A stretch of 64,000 nt of DNA from Leptospira stimsonii (GCF_003545885.1 NZ_QHCT01000006.1:148501-212500), one strand, 5' to 3'; positions 21,745 through 31,390 are shown, counted from the first letter of the stretch. The notes: a model not told the origin generated them from the letters alone. Translations and numbers: made by a program.

Positions 21745-22325
21745 TCCGATTCTCCTTGTTGAATCAATATCTTTGCGGTTTTGGCCGCAGACTTCATCGG
21801 ATACGAACTCCGATTCGTTCGAGAAAGCAAAATGGCGCCCTCAAGCAAACAAAGAATCGAAATGGCCAGTTCAGAAGCTTTTTTTCTTTCCCAACCCGTT
21901 CTTATAAAAAATTCCTCGAGTTCTTCCTTCCACTCCGCGAAGACCGTTTTACACGCCTCGCTTACCGGATTAGAATGAGACGCGGTTTCCGATGCGGTCG
22001 TCGCGACCGGACATCCTTGGCTAAAATCCGTTTCGATCAACTTACGTTCCAGCGCTTTGAAGATCGCTCCGATTCCGCTCGCAGTCGTTTTAGAAGACTC
22101 TAATAGACTTCTTAACATCGCACCCAACTCTCTTCCGGAAGTAGTGATCGCCTGCGCCGCTAAATCCTCTTTTCCTCCGGGAAAATGGAAATAAATGGAC
22201 CCTTTGGGGGATTTCGACAATGCAACGATTTCGTTTAACCCGGTTCCGTTATAACCTCGAGTCTCTAACGATAAAGCCATCGCTCGAACCATTCTTTCTT
22301 TGGATACCGTTCCCTTTTCGCTCAT
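21741..22325 (-). CDS. TetR-family repressor
   Basis: A 194-residue regulator. The N-terminal helix-turn-helix is in TGLNEIVALSKSPKGSIYFHF, the form seen in the LmrA/YxaF subgroup. The C-terminal ligand domain fits the same group. It is translationally coupled to the metallo-hydrolase gene, and a GACCGGTC palindrome lies about 25 bases upstream, so autoregulation is likely. Confidence 0.88.
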   Translation of the reverse strand: MSEKGTVSKERMVRAMALSLETRGYNGTGLNEIVALSKSPKGSIYFHFPGGKEDLAAQAITTSGRELGAMLRSLLESSKTTASGIGAIFKALERKLIETDFSQGCPVATTASETASHSNPVSEACKTVFAEWKEELEEFFIRTGWERKKASELAISILCLLEGAILLSRTNRSSYPMKSAAKTAKILIQQGESE

Positions 22326-22340
22326 TCCTCAAATAAAATC

Positions 22341-22361
22341 ATATATAAATAGACCGGTCAA
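22341..22361 (-). promoter_or_regulatory. TetR operator overlapping a promoter
   Basis: The palindrome GACCGGTC at 22352-22359 has one more matched pair at 22350/22361. Read on the minus strand it overlaps a -35-like TTGACC, followed about 17 bases later by an AT-rich -10 region ahead of the TetR gene. GACCNGTC palindromes are typical of LmrA/YxaF-type TetR operators. Confidence 0.6.
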
Positions 22362-22594
22362 CATATTTTTTATCACCTAAAGAATTTTGCATTGCGAAGA
22401 ATACAGTAAACCAACCGCACCTCTGAATGCCACGTTCTACAAGAAGTGGAATAAAAGAGATGCAAGGAGCGATTTCAAAATTCGATCCATTGCCGAAAAG
22501 GAAAAACCGAAAGAAGAGAAATCTTGGATATCCAAGATACTAAAGATTTGAAGCGTGAATTTAGCTTTGATATAGGAAAGAATTCTAAATTTTT

Positions 22595-23731
22595 TTATTG
22601 GAGTAGACTTGCGAATAAATCTTGATTCGAAAATTCTAAAACAGCTTTGGAGCCGTATTCGTTCGAGTCGAATCGAAAATTTCCTTTTAACTGTTGCGTC
22701 ATTATGGAAATCAGAGTAAAGCCAGTCGTTTTCGGTTGAGTCCAAGTCGATTCCATTTGAATTCCCGGTCCGCTGTCCAAAACCGTAAGAAAGTAGCGAT
22801 GATTTGCAAAATGTAATTCAACTACGATTCTATTTTCCCGATTCTCTTGTCGAGAATGACGAACCGCATTATTTAAAAGTTCGTACACGATCATCGCGAA
22901 AGGAACTGAGATTTCTATACTCAAAGGAGCCGCGTTCTTACTTTGAATCAATTCTATCGGAGGACCGTTTTGAATTCTTACCAAACCGACGATTTCGATG
23001 AGAACCTTATTGAGGTCGATCTCGTAATCCGTTTCGGATTTGTAGATCGCATCGTGAATTTTGGACAACATTAGAATTCTTTCATTAAAACTTTCTAACT
23101 GTTTATCTCCGCCTTTAACTCCGTTGTTTTGATGTAAGTTCGCAAATCCGCTTAGAATTTGGAGGTTGTTTTTAACACGATGATGAATTTCCCGAATAAA
23201 AACCTCTTTTTCCTTCTTATGACTCGTAAGAACTCGGACGGTGATGATTGCCAGCGTGCAAAAGAGGATAAATTTCAGAATCGTATCGAAAATAAAGGCG
23301 GAACTCAATTCTCCCTTTCCCCAATATTGATACATTCGAATGGCCATTAATATTCCCGTATAACAAGAAACGGCGATCGTAAGCTTACTATTGGAGAAAT
23401 GTAAGAATAATATGATAATCGTCGCCATTGAAAAATAGATGTTTCCGTTTTGCATACCGAAGAAGATTCCAAAAGTCAACGCGGTAAGGCTCAAATAAAG
23501 TATGGAATAAATGGCAACTTCCAAACGATTGATCAGCAGAAAAACAATGGAAACGAACGCGGATACTGCAAAAATCAAAAAACCGACTCGGACTCCTTGA
23601 CGGATATAAAGAAGACATGCGACGATTGAAACGATAAAGATCACGAGATCGGTAACAAAGAGGTGATACGCTTTTTTGCGGGTAAGATAATCTCTTCTTC
23701 CGTATATTTGATTTATTTTTTTGAAAAACAT
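22595..23731 (-). CDS. Membrane sensor histidine kinase, HisKA_2 type
   Basis: A 378-residue kinase with about six hydrophobic segments in residues 20-170, then the HisKA_2 phosphoacceptor motif REIHHRVKNNLQIL and a HATPase_c domain (NNAVRHS as N box, DSGPGIQ as G1). It has no periplasmic domain, PAS or receiver. I use the ATG at 23731; a TTG at 23743 has a GGAAATA upstream and may be the real start. There is no response regulator nearby. Such kinases often act in general stress or light/lipid signalling; here the signal is unknown. Confidence 0.86.
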   Translation of the reverse strand: MFFKKINQIYGRRDYLTRKKAYHLFVTDLVIFIVSIVACLLYIRQGVRVGFLIFAVSAFVSIVFLLINRLEVAIYSILYLSLTALTFGIFFGMQNGNIYFSMATIIILFLHFSNSKLTIAVSCYTGILMAIRMYQYWGKGELSSAFIFDTILKFILFCTLAIITVRVLTSHKKEKEVFIREIHHRVKNNLQILSGFANLHQNNGVKGGDKQLESFNERILMLSKIHDAIYKSETDYEIDLNKVLIEIVGLVRIQNGPPIELIQSKNAAPLSIEISVPFAMIVYELLNNAVRHSRQENRENRIVVELHFANHRYFLTVLDSGPGIQMESTWTQPKTTGFTLISIMTQQLKGNFRFDSNEYGSKAVLEFSNQDLFASLLQ

Positions 23732-23743
23732 GACGCTTAACAA

Positions 23744-24301
23744 TATTTCCGGATGAAAACGGATCCAGAAACGTGGGACATCATTCTCGATTGTCGGACA
23801 AAATACAAATGTTTTTCGGAAACGGAATCTACTTTTGCCTTAGGGCAAAGCATGTTTTCCGTCTTTCAAAATCGACATCGGCGTTAGGAAAGCTTCTTCT
23901 GTTTTGAAAGTAAGCAAATTGCGACGAATCAAAGATGATACAATCATAAATGGAATTCAAAAAGACACTGTATACTCCCGAAGAAAATGAAAAGCGGCCT
24001 CTGCTTTTTAAGCCGAATCCCTTTCTGTCCGGGAATGGTCTCACGAAGAATATCATATTTTTATAATGTTTTTAAGTTATCCTAAGAAACGACACGGAGA
24101 CTCCTTTTCTATCAGAGATCAATCCTCAAGAAAGGATGTCAATTCCGACCGAGTATGCAATACGAGCCGTTCGTCAAATACGGCTCGACTTCGAACCTTC
24201 CTAAAAAGCAACGAAGTTGCGATTTCGGCCCCTTTCAAGAAAGTTCGGACTAAAATATTCATATTTCCTAATTTACTTTGAAGTAAAAAAGGAAGAACCG
24301 A
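23744..24301. other. Gene-free stretch between the histidine kinase and thiM
   Basis: About 560 bases without a supportable gene. It holds an 8-bp perfect hairpin (24163-24170 with 24180-24187, CGAGCCGT/ACGGCTCG). It also holds a weak AAAAGC/GCTTTT hairpin (23990-23995 with 24003-24008). Confidence 0.45.
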
Positions 24302-25078
24302 TCACAAAGAAAGAAGATTCAGTTCATCCAGAAAAGCCACGGCAAAACTTCCGGTTCCCTTTGAATCGCGAGCGGCCCTGGCGCCAGCTACCGCAAAGAC
24401 GGCCGAAGCGGAAACTGCGGCCCGTAACGGATCCTTTTGAATTCCTAAAAAGGAAGCCATTAAGGCGCCGAGAGAACAACCGACTCCCGTCACTTTCGTC
24501 ATCATTGCATGACCACCCGGTACCGCGATCGTTTGATTTCCATTCGTGATATAATCGATTTCTCCGCTCACCGCGACTACCGCGCCGAGCTTTTCAGAGA
24601 GTTCTATTGCGAAAGGCAAGGCTTCGGAAGAGCTTGCGATCGAGTCCACTCCTTTTCCTCCTCCCGCGGTTCCGGCTAACGCAAGAATTTCGGAAGCGTT
24701 CCCGCGAATTACACTCGGCTTTTGCTGAAGCAATTCCTGTACAACCTCGGTTCTAAACCGAAGAGCGCCAGCGGCGACCGGATCGAGAACCCAAGGGGTC
24801 CCCGCTTTGTTTGCGGCGGTGGCCGCAAGCCTCATCACCTTTGCGTCCGTACTCGTAACGGTGCCTACATTGATGAGGAGTCCGCTCGCAATCGAAGCAA
24901 AGTCGGCGACTTCTTCCTCGGCAATCACCATCGCGGGAGAAGCACCGATCGCAAGTAGAACGTTGGCGGTCCAATTGGTAACGACGATATTCGTTATAAC
25001 GTGTGTTAGGGGGGAAATTTTTCTAAGTGCAGAAAGATCCTCTACGATCTCCGGCGAGGGCCAAATTTTTTCAATCAT
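24302..25078 (-). CDS. thiM: Hydroxyethylthiazole kinase
   Basis: A 258-residue ribokinase-like enzyme that phosphorylates 4-methyl-5-(2-hydroxyethyl)thiazole in thiamine salvage. Family segments are [20 protein letters not shown] at the N-terminus, [10 protein letters not shown] in the middle and the phosphate-binding [13 protein letters not shown] near the C-terminus. The catalytic Cys of this last motif is present. A GTG at 25090 is an alternative start. No thiE or thiD is adjacent, and I see no TPP riboswitch in the upstream bases. Confidence 0.93.
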   Translation of the reverse strand: MIEKIWPSPEIVEDLSALRKISPLTHVITNIVVTNWTANVLLAIGASPAMVIAEEEVADFASIASGLLINVGTVTSTDAKVMRLAATAANKAGTPWVLDPVAAGALRFRTEVVQELLQQKPSVIRGNASEILALAGTAGGGKGVDSIASSSEALPFAIELSEKLGAVVAVSGEIDYITNGNQTIAVPGGHAMMTKVTGVGCSLGALMASFLGIQKDPLRAAVSASAVFAVAGARAARDSKGTGSFAVAFLDELNLLSL

Positions 25079-25415
25079 TGCGTGTTTCACATCCGATTTA
25101 CGACTTATTCAATTCCTATTTCAAGAAACGAATCTGTAAAGGAAATTCACAATTCGAAACGACTAAAAGTATCTCGTCGATTTACGCTGAAAAAAACTCT
25201 CTCTCCAGTGAAAAAGAAATGTGAATCCGGAAAATAAAACCTTCTTTGTGAAATGCGCAAAGGAGAACGGAAAACGTTTCGGACCCTGCAAAATTTTAGA
25301 AGGAAACCCTATTCCCCAAGAAGAGATAAAACGAAACCAACGGGATAACGAAGAGGTCAAAGCCCATGTCGATCGAAACTCACGTAAAATCGAACGAATC
25401 ACTTGGAGTAACGGA
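25079..25415. other. Intergenic region between divergent thiM and the Cys-rich gene
   Basis: About 330 bases. A frame opens from a GTG at 25221 in line with the Cys-rich protein, but that part has no signal peptide or homology, and a good start with GGAG upstream exists at 25416. I see no riboswitch. Confidence 0.45.
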
Positions 25416-25799
25416 ATGAATCTTCTGAAGACCGCTTTGATTGTTGGACTCTGTTTCCTTCCTTTGTTAAGCGAATACGCACAACCGAACGGCGCCCACA
25501 GAGACAACTGTAGAGCCGAAAGAGAAACCTATTGTAAGGATGTAAGACCGGGACCGGAAGGACATCGTTGTCTGAAGGAAAACGAATCCAAACTTTCCGC
25601 TTCGTGCAAATCTCATCTCGCGGAGATGGAAACAAGACACAAGGCCATGAAAGAAGCCTGCGCGGTCGACGAGGAAAAGTTCTGCAAGGATTCCACTCGC
25701 GAAAACGGCGGACCGATGCGTTGTCTTAGATCACACGAATCGGAACTGAGCGCGAAGTGCAGAGACGCACTCCCACCGCCGCCCCCGGACAAACGATAA
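25416..25799 (+). CDS. Secreted Cys-rich repeat protein (GLG1-like)
   Basis: A 127-residue protein with a signal peptide (residues 1-22, LLKTALIVGLCFLPLLS). Two copies follow of a Cys-rich repeat of the C-x-aromatic-C, C-L, L-S-x-x-C type: one from DNCRAERETYC to LSASC, the next from EACAVDEEKFC to LSAKC. This pattern matches the GLG1 Cys-rich repeat family. It ends in a Pro-rich tail. It is probably periplasmic with internal disulfides. The function is unknown. The gene stands alone, with a dispersed repeat element 62 bases downstream. Confidence 0.75.
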   Translation: MNLLKTALIVGLCFLPLLSEYAQPNGAHRDNCRAERETYCKDVRPGPEGHRCLKENESKLSASCKSHLAEMETRHKAMKEACAVDEEKFCKDSTRENGGPMRCLRSHESELSAKCRDALPPPPPDKR

Positions 25800-25860
25800 A
25801 AATTTGGGCATTCCCCGCTTGCAAAAAGTTTCGTAATCAATGATGAAAAAGAAAACGCAA

Positions 25861-25977
25861 GCGGGTCGGGCTACTCCAAGTTCGTCGCAAAGCGACTCAT
25901 CTCGAACGGCTCGCAAAAAAAACCAAAACCCGCCCCAAGAGGTTCGAGACGCTTCGCGCTTTTCGTATCCCTAATGC
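25861..25977. repeat. Dispersed intergenic element, copy A
   Basis: A 117-bp element that starts with GGGTCGGGCTACTCCA and ends with CGCGCTTTTCGTATCC then CTAATGC. The same ends occur at 61355-61429. The interior is hairpin-prone: GCGGGT near the left end can pair with ACCCGC at about 25928-25933. The interior differs from copy B. Confidence 0.65.
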
Positions 25978-26056
25978 GTTCTCTAAAACATGAAATTACT
26001 TGACTAAAAGAATGTGAATTCGAAAATCACACTGCCTCGTAACCTCGGAAAACACA

Positions 26057-27298
26057 ATGCAACTCAAAACGATCCTTTTGCTCTTTTACATCCTTCAAAT
26101 TCTTTTTACCTTGACGATGAAATATTTATCCTATGAAGGAAACAACTCACCGCAACTACATGAAGAAATTCTAAAATACTTTACGGAAACCGATATACAG
26201 AAGGGAATTGAATACGCCAGAAGCGGATTCTTCGCCTCCGTTCTATCCGATCTTCTGGACTTTGTCGTAGCGGGAATTTTTGTCTTCTCTCCTCTTTCCG
26301 TAAGATTGGAATCCTATTTGGAAAAAAGGTCCGGAAATCGTTTTTATCTTACCGTATTGTTCTTCTTTTTGATCTTTAGCGCCGTTCAATTTTTGATATC
26401 GATTCCGTTTCAATATTATTTTGGATTCGTTTTGGAACACCAATTCGGTTTTTCTAAAATGACTTTTTTAGATTGGGTTGTCTATACGGGTAAATCCTTA
26501 GGAATCGCCGCGTTAGGCGGAAGCGTCGCTGTAATCGGAATCGCATTCATACTGAAAAAATTTCAAAAGATATGGATGTATTTGGTTCCGATGGTTTCCT
26601 TAATTTTCGGACTTCTACTTTCTATTTTGTTCCCGATCATCATTACTCCTCTTTTTTACGAATACAAACCCATCGAAGAAGGAAGCCTCAAAACGAAAAT
26701 CATCGCCCTCTGCGAAAAGGCGCAGATTCAGGTCGAGAACGTATATGTAATCAATGAAAGTAAATATTCGGTTCATACGAACGCGTATTTTACCGGTTGG
26801 GGAGAAAACAGAAAGATCTTTCTTTACGATACACTGATTCAAAATCACACCGAAGAAGAAATCATCAGCGTTTTGGGTCATGAGATCGGACATTGGACGC
26901 ACAATCATCAGATCAAAGACATCGCCATCAGCACCGTCGAAACCTTATTTTTATGTTTTCTTTTGGCCTACCTTTTTAAGAAATTCAAAGAGGAAGGTTC
27001 CGTTTCTTTGAGACAATTCTATTCCCCATCGACGCTTCCGTTTCTGTTTTTGCTTCTTTCTCTTTTCGGATCGCTTACGAGACCGGTTTGGAGTACATTC
27101 AGTAGAACGCAGGAAACAGAGGCTGACATAGAAGCGCTCGTATTAACGAAGGACAAGAAGTCGTTTATCAATACGGAGATCAAGTTAGCCAAAGACAACC
27201 AGGGAAGGCTCAATCCACATCCGGCGGAAGTTTTCTTTTACCACTCGCATCCAACGACCTTGGAAAGAATCCATTTGGCGGAGGAATGGAAAAACTAA
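26057..27298 (+). CDS. M48 family (Ste24/CAAX-type) membrane metalloprotease
   Basis: A 413-residue zinc protease. About five hydrophobic segments surround the catalytic motif HEIGHWTHNH near residue 276. The third zinc ligand is the first Glu of ETEADIEAL near residue 352. Length and N-terminal helix pattern match Ste24/CAAX prenyl protease-like M48 proteins, which in bacteria act in membrane protein quality control. It is monocistronic. A 7-bp hairpin (27316-27322 with 27327-27333) lies 17 bases past the stop. Confidence 0.9.
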   Translation: MQLKTILLLFYILQILFTLTMKYLSYEGNNSPQLHEEILKYFTETDIQKGIEYARSGFFASVLSDLLDFVVAGIFVFSPLSVRLESYLEKRSGNRFYLTVLFFFLIFSAVQFLISIPFQYYFGFVLEHQFGFSKMTFLDWVVYTGKSLGIAALGGSVAVIGIAFILKKFQKIWMYLVPMVSLIFGLLLSILFPIIITPLFYEYKPIEEGSLKTKIIALCEKAQIQVENVYVINESKYSVHTNAYFTGWGENRKIFLYDTLIQNHTEEEIISVLGHEIGHWTHNHQIKDIAISTVETLFLCFLLAYLFKKFKEEGSVSLRQFYSPSTLPFLFLLLSLFGSLTRPVWSTFSRTQETEADIEALVLTKDKKSFINTEIKLAKDNQGRLNPHPAEVFFYHSHPTTLERIHLAEEWKN

Positions 27299-27449
27299 CC
27301 GTTACTTACGGATTTGTCTTTCGTTTGAAAGACGCTTGTTACCGAGAATTCATATAAACTTCTTTTTTATGGTTTCCAATTTCTGATTTTTTATGGAAAC
27401 ATAATACCGCAGAAGGAAAGCCGCATTCTCTTATGCGAAGGGTAACAAA

Positions 27450-28817
27450 ATGATTACGATCGACTCCGAAAGTCTCGAACTCAAGACAAAGACCCTGGGG
27501 ATGCGAATTTTCCAGGAAGACGAAAGCCAATCCTCTCGTTATCTTTCCAAACATTTCTGGATAAAAAAATTTCTCGGACTCTCTTTTCGTTTTCCAAAAC
27601 TGAAGATCGAAATGTTCCGTTTTGTGGACGTTCTCCCTTCTTTACGCACAAAAAAAGAGATCACGGAACACTTCGTCTTATACATATTAAACGAAAATAC
27701 GGAGACGCAAAACTGGATACGGTCTTTGTTGCGTTTTTTTCTTCGTATCCCTCCGATTCCTTTTTTTTTCGGAATCGGAATTCAAGCCGCGATTCTGAAA
27801 ACATCGGGAACCTTTATCGCGGGTAAAAATTTTCAAAAAGCCGAAAAACGACTCCGAACCATAAGAAAGAAGAATTCAGTTTTTACGCTCGACGTTTTGG
27901 GAGAAGCCGCACTTTCGGAAAAAGAAGCGGACGGATATCAAAAACAATATCTTGAAATTCTCGAAAGCGTGGATTCCTTCGCTGGAGCGGAAACTACCGG
28001 GTATGGAGTTTGCCCTTTCGTAAACGTATCCATCAAATGTTCGAGTTTGTTTTCTCAAATCTCATCGTTGGCAAAGGAAGAGTCCGTCGCGATTCTCAAG
28101 GAAAAGCTTCGTCCCATTCTACGACTCGCGAAAAGAAAACAGTATTTCGTAAATCTCGACGCGGAACAGTACGATTATAAAGAAATTCTAATCACTCTCG
28201 CGAAAGAAATTTTTTCAGAACCGGAATTCGAAGACTACCCGCACTTTGGAATCGTGATCCAAGCATATCTAAAGGAATCAAAAGAGGATCTCATTCGTAT
28301 TTTAGAATATTCTAAAAATAGAAAAGCACCTTTGACGGTTCGACTCGTAAAAGGCGCATATTGGGAATACGAGGTGATCAAGGCAAAAGAAAAAGGCTGG
28401 GATGTCCCGGTTTTCGAAAATAAAAACGAAACGGATTTCAACTACGAAGAATGCGCGAAAATTCTTCTGGATTCCCATCCTATTATTCTTTCCGCGTTCG
28501 CTTCGCATAACATTCGAAGTCTATCCGCGATTCTTACGTATGCCGAGAGCAGAGGTATTCCAAAGAGGGATTTCGAAATTCAGATGTTATACGGGATGGG
28601 GGATTCTTACAAAGTCGTATTAAAAAAAATGGGATATCGAATCCGCGAATACACTCCGTTAGGCGATATTCTTCCCGGAATGGCTTATTTGGTAAGACGA
28701 CTTCTGGAAAACACTTCCAATCAGGGCTTTCTCCAGAACTTTCTCTCTGGAAGAATGGATTACTCGCACCTTTTAAAAAATCCCAAGGAATCGATTATCG
28801 ATGCAAAACTTTTATAA
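27450..28817 (+). CDS. Proline dehydrogenase
   Basis: A 455-residue FAD enzyme oxidising L-proline to 1-pyrroline-5-carboxylate. The PRODH barrel covers about residues 130-440. IVIQAYLKES and RLVKGAYWEYE are the flavin- and substrate-binding signatures, and FASHNIRSL and LYGMGD follow in order. The N-terminal ~120 residues match the helical arm of PutA-type enzymes. It overlaps the P5C dehydrogenase gene by 17 bases, so PutA is split here into two coupled genes. Confidence 0.9.
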   Translation: MITIDSESLELKTKTLGMRIFQEDESQSSRYLSKHFWIKKFLGLSFRFPKLKIEMFRFVDVLPSLRTKKEITEHFVLYILNENTETQNWIRSLLRFFLRIPPIPFFFGIGIQAAILKTSGTFIAGKNFQKAEKRLRTIRKKNSVFTLDVLGEAALSEKEADGYQKQYLEILESVDSFAGAETTGYGVCPFVNVSIKCSSLFSQISSLAKEESVAILKEKLRPILRLAKRKQYFVNLDAEQYDYKEILITLAKEIFSEPEFEDYPHFGIVIQAYLKESKEDLIRILEYSKNRKAPLTVRLVKGAYWEYEVIKAKEKGWDVPVFENKNETDFNYEECAKILLDSHPIILSAFASHNIRSLSAILTYAESRGIPKRDFEIQMLYGMGDSYKVVLKKMGYRIREYTPLGDILPGMAYLVRRLLENTSNQGFLQNFLSGRMDYSHLLKNPKESIIDAKLL

Positions 28818-30378
28818 CGAGCCGATCCGAAATTTTTCCAAAGAAGAAAACCGAAGTTGGATTTTTCCTACGATTCAAAAAATACGGAGCGGTTTTCCGA
28901 TTTTTGTACCCGCAATCGTGAACGGCGTAGAGATTCGAAATCTTGCCAAACAAAAACACACGAATCCCGCTAAAAAAAAAGAAATCACGACGGAATATTC
29001 TCTGAGCGATCTTTCGACTTTGGAAAACGCGATTCGGATTTCTAAAAAACATTTTTATCGTTGGAGCGAACTCGATCCTAAAGAAAGAATTTCGATTCTT
29101 TGGAATGTGGGAACGATGATCCTGGAAAAAAGGGATGAACTCAGCGCATTGATTCTATTAGAAACGGGAAAAACGATTCCCGAGGCCGAAGCGGACATCG
29201 TCGAGGCGATCGACTTTTGTAGATATTATGCGAAAGAATACGAAGGAATTTGCAAAGGCAAAAGAGTCGATCTTCCCGGAGAAGAAAACTTCTACACTTA
29301 TAAACCGAAAGGAATCGTCGGAGTCATCGCACCTTGGAATTTCCCGGCGGCGATCCTAACCGGAATGTGCGCGGGACCTTTGGTCTGTGGAAACGCGGTT
29401 CTCTTAAAACCCGCAGAACAATCCTCCGCAACGGCACTTTTTCTATATCGCCTCTTCTTAAAAGCGGGAGTTCCAAACGAAGTATTTCATTTTCTACCGG
29501 GAAAAGGAGAAGAGATCGGCGCCGCGATCGTAAAACATCCGGAAGTTGCCGTGATCAACTTCACCGGATCAAGAGAAGTCGGTGTGTCCATCCTAGAGGA
29601 ATGCGCTCAAATCAGATCCGAATCGAGAAGAATCAAACGCGCGTTATGTGAGATGGGCGGAAAAAATCCGATCATCGTGGACGGTGACGCGGATTTAGAT
29701 CTCGCCGTGGAAGGCGCGCTTCATTCTGCGTTCGGTTTTCAAGGGCAAAAGTGTAGCGCTCTTTCCAGATTGATTCTATTAGATTCTTGTTATGAAACAT
29801 TCAAAACAAGATTTCTGGAGGCGGTCTCTTCCTTAAAGATCGATTCTCCCGAAATCCTTTCCGCGAAGATCGGGCCGGTGATCACCGAAGAATCGAGGCA
29901 AAGGTTGGAAACGATTCTTACAAAACACAAAGATAAGATTCTCTTTCAGGCGGATCTTTCGGAAGACTTAAAGTCAATGGGTCATTACGTCCCGCCTACC
30001 GTATTCGAAGAAAAGGATTGGAATAGCGAACTTGCAACGAAAGAATTCTTTGGACCTTTGGTGGCCCTCTTTCGTGTAAAAACATTCGACGAAGCGATAG
30101 AAAAGGCGAACGATTCGGAGTACGCGCTTACCGCCGGTGTTTATTCTCGAAATCCGGAACATATCGAAAAAGCAAAACGAAGGATCGAAGCGGGAAACCT
30201 TTATATCAACCGCGCGATCACAGGCGCGGTCGTCGAAAGACAACCGTTCGGCGGTTATAAACTTTCCGGTGTAGGAGCAAAAGCGGGAGGTCCTGATTAT
30301 CTCAAGAGTTTTTTAGAGCCGATCACGATCACCGAAAACACGATGCGAAGAGGATTTACGGCGGAACTGATTCAATAA
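28801..30378 (+). CDS. L-glutamate gamma-semialdehyde (P5C) dehydrogenase
   Basis: A 525-residue NAD-dependent aldehyde dehydrogenase completing proline oxidation to glutamate. Seen are APWNFPAAI, the nucleotide-binding FTGSREVG, the catalytic Glu loop CEMGGKNPIIV and the nucleophilic Cys in GFQGQKCSALSR. The C-terminus has the P5CDH-type INRAITGAVVERQPFGGYKL. It overlaps the proline dehydrogenase gene by 17 bases, which keeps the two enzymes in step and lets P5C pass between them. Confidence 0.9.
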   Translation: MQNFYNEPIRNFSKEENRSWIFPTIQKIRSGFPIFVPAIVNGVEIRNLAKQKHTNPAKKKEITTEYSLSDLSTLENAIRISKKHFYRWSELDPKERISILWNVGTMILEKRDELSALILLETGKTIPEAEADIVEAIDFCRYYAKEYEGICKGKRVDLPGEENFYTYKPKGIVGVIAPWNFPAAILTGMCAGPLVCGNAVLLKPAEQSSATALFLYRLFLKAGVPNEVFHFLPGKGEEIGAAIVKHPEVAVINFTGSREVGVSILEECAQIRSESRRIKRALCEMGGKNPIIVDGDADLDLAVEGALHSAFGFQGQKCSALSRLILLDSCYETFKTRFLEAVSSLKIDSPEILSAKIGPVITEESRQRLETILTKHKDKILFQADLSEDLKSMGHYVPPTVFEEKDWNSELATKEFFGPLVALFRVKTFDEAIEKANDSEYALTAGVYSRNPEHIEKAKRRIEAGNLYINRAITGAVVERQPFGGYKLSGVGAKAGGPDYLKSFLEPITITENTMRRGFTAELIQ

Positions 30379-30574
30379 GCAAGAGAAGGATTCGGTCGAT
30401 AATCGACGAAAAAAAACGGGATGTGGTCATCCAAATTCTTTTCGTTCGTTAAACTCGTCTAGATCGAACATCGAACGATACAAAAAAAGCCCCGTGCAAT
30501 GACTCACGTTCTTCGGAAAAAAATTTCGAATCTGGATTCTCCCTATCCTCTTCCCGTTTTATCGGTTGCTTCGA

Positions 30575-31390
30575 TCAGTCCGGCTTTTTTGCGACCGCGA
30601 TATAAGCTTCTGAGGAAAGGGAAACCGGAATGTTCTTGAGCCGAGAATTGAGATGATCCAACATGATTTTTCTTTTTTCGTTCCAGACGGATTCGGTCAT
30701 TTTACTTTTCATCCACCGAAGAGGAGCTCCACCGTCGATCATGGAATCGAGGAATTCTTCTCCGTCCGTTACTTCGATCGAATTGGAAAAAGGAAGAATT
30801 TCGATTTCTTGAAAGCCGGCCGTGTTCAATTGCTCTCGAAAGAATTCCGGATTTTCAAAACTGGAAGGATTGGTCTGTGGTTCCGGAATTTCAGGATTCG
30901 CCTTACGAAGCGCGCCAAATAAAAATTGCATCAAAGGAGAATGGTTCACGGGTGCCCAACCGGAAACCGCGACCTTCTTTCCGGGTTTAAGAACTCGATA
31001 CATTTCTTTGAGACCTAAGAGTTTGTCCGGAAAAAACATCAGACCGAACATGGAAAACGCTCCGTCAAAATGATTTTGCGGGAACTCCAATTTCTGACCA
31101 TCCATGACAAGAGGAATCACATTCGAAACGTTTTCTTCTTTCATTCCTTTTTTGAGTTGTTCGATCATCGGTTCCGAAAAATCGATCGCATACACTTCTT
31201 TAACGATTTTGGAAAGAGGAATGGCGAGTGTTCCAGGGCCAGTGGCCACATCCAAAACGACGTCCTCGGAATTGAATCCGAGCAATTCCATCGCCTTACG
31301 CGAATAAGCTTCTAAGAATTGTTTGGTGGATTTTGTATATCCTTCTGCGACTAAGGACCAAGGTTCAACGGAGGAAAGAGGATTAGACAT
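30575..31390 (-). CDS. Class I SAM-dependent methyltransferase
   Basis: A 271-residue cytoplasmic enzyme with the SAM-binding loop VVLDVATGPGTLAIPL near residue 42. The other Rossmann motifs follow in order: VYAIDFSEPMI, then FDGAFSMFGLMF, then the MYRVLKPGKKVAVSGW segment. It resembles UbiE/arsenite-methyltransferase-like small-molecule methyltransferases; the substrate is unknown. It converges with the P5CDH gene and stands alone. Confidence 0.85.
   Translation of the reverse strand: MSNPLSSVEPWSLVAEGYTKSTKQFLEAYSRKAMELLGFNSEDVVLDVATGPGTLAIPLSKIVKEVYAIDFSEPMIEQLKKGMKEENVSNVIPLVMDGQKLEFPQNHFDGAFSMFGLMFFPDKLLGLKEMYRVLKPGKKVAVSGWAPVNHSPLMQFLFGALRKANPEIPEPQTNPSSFENPEFFREQLNTAGFQEIEILPFSNSIEVTDGEEFLDSMIDGGAPLRWMKSKMTESVWNEKRKIMLDHLNSRLKNIPVSLSSEAYIAVAKKPD

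Noticed and set aside
24163..24187. CGAGCCGT/ACGGCTCG hairpin as a regulatory RNA
   Set aside because: Eight pairs with no conserved neighbours and no gene close enough to assign a role; kept only in the gap entry.
25079..25220. TPP riboswitch upstream of thiM
   Set aside because: The conserved CTGAGA and related THI-box core is absent on the minus strand.
25221..25415. N-terminal extension of the Cys-rich protein from a GTG
   Set aside because: It would bury a clear signal peptide inside the protein; a start with GGAG upstream exists at 25416.
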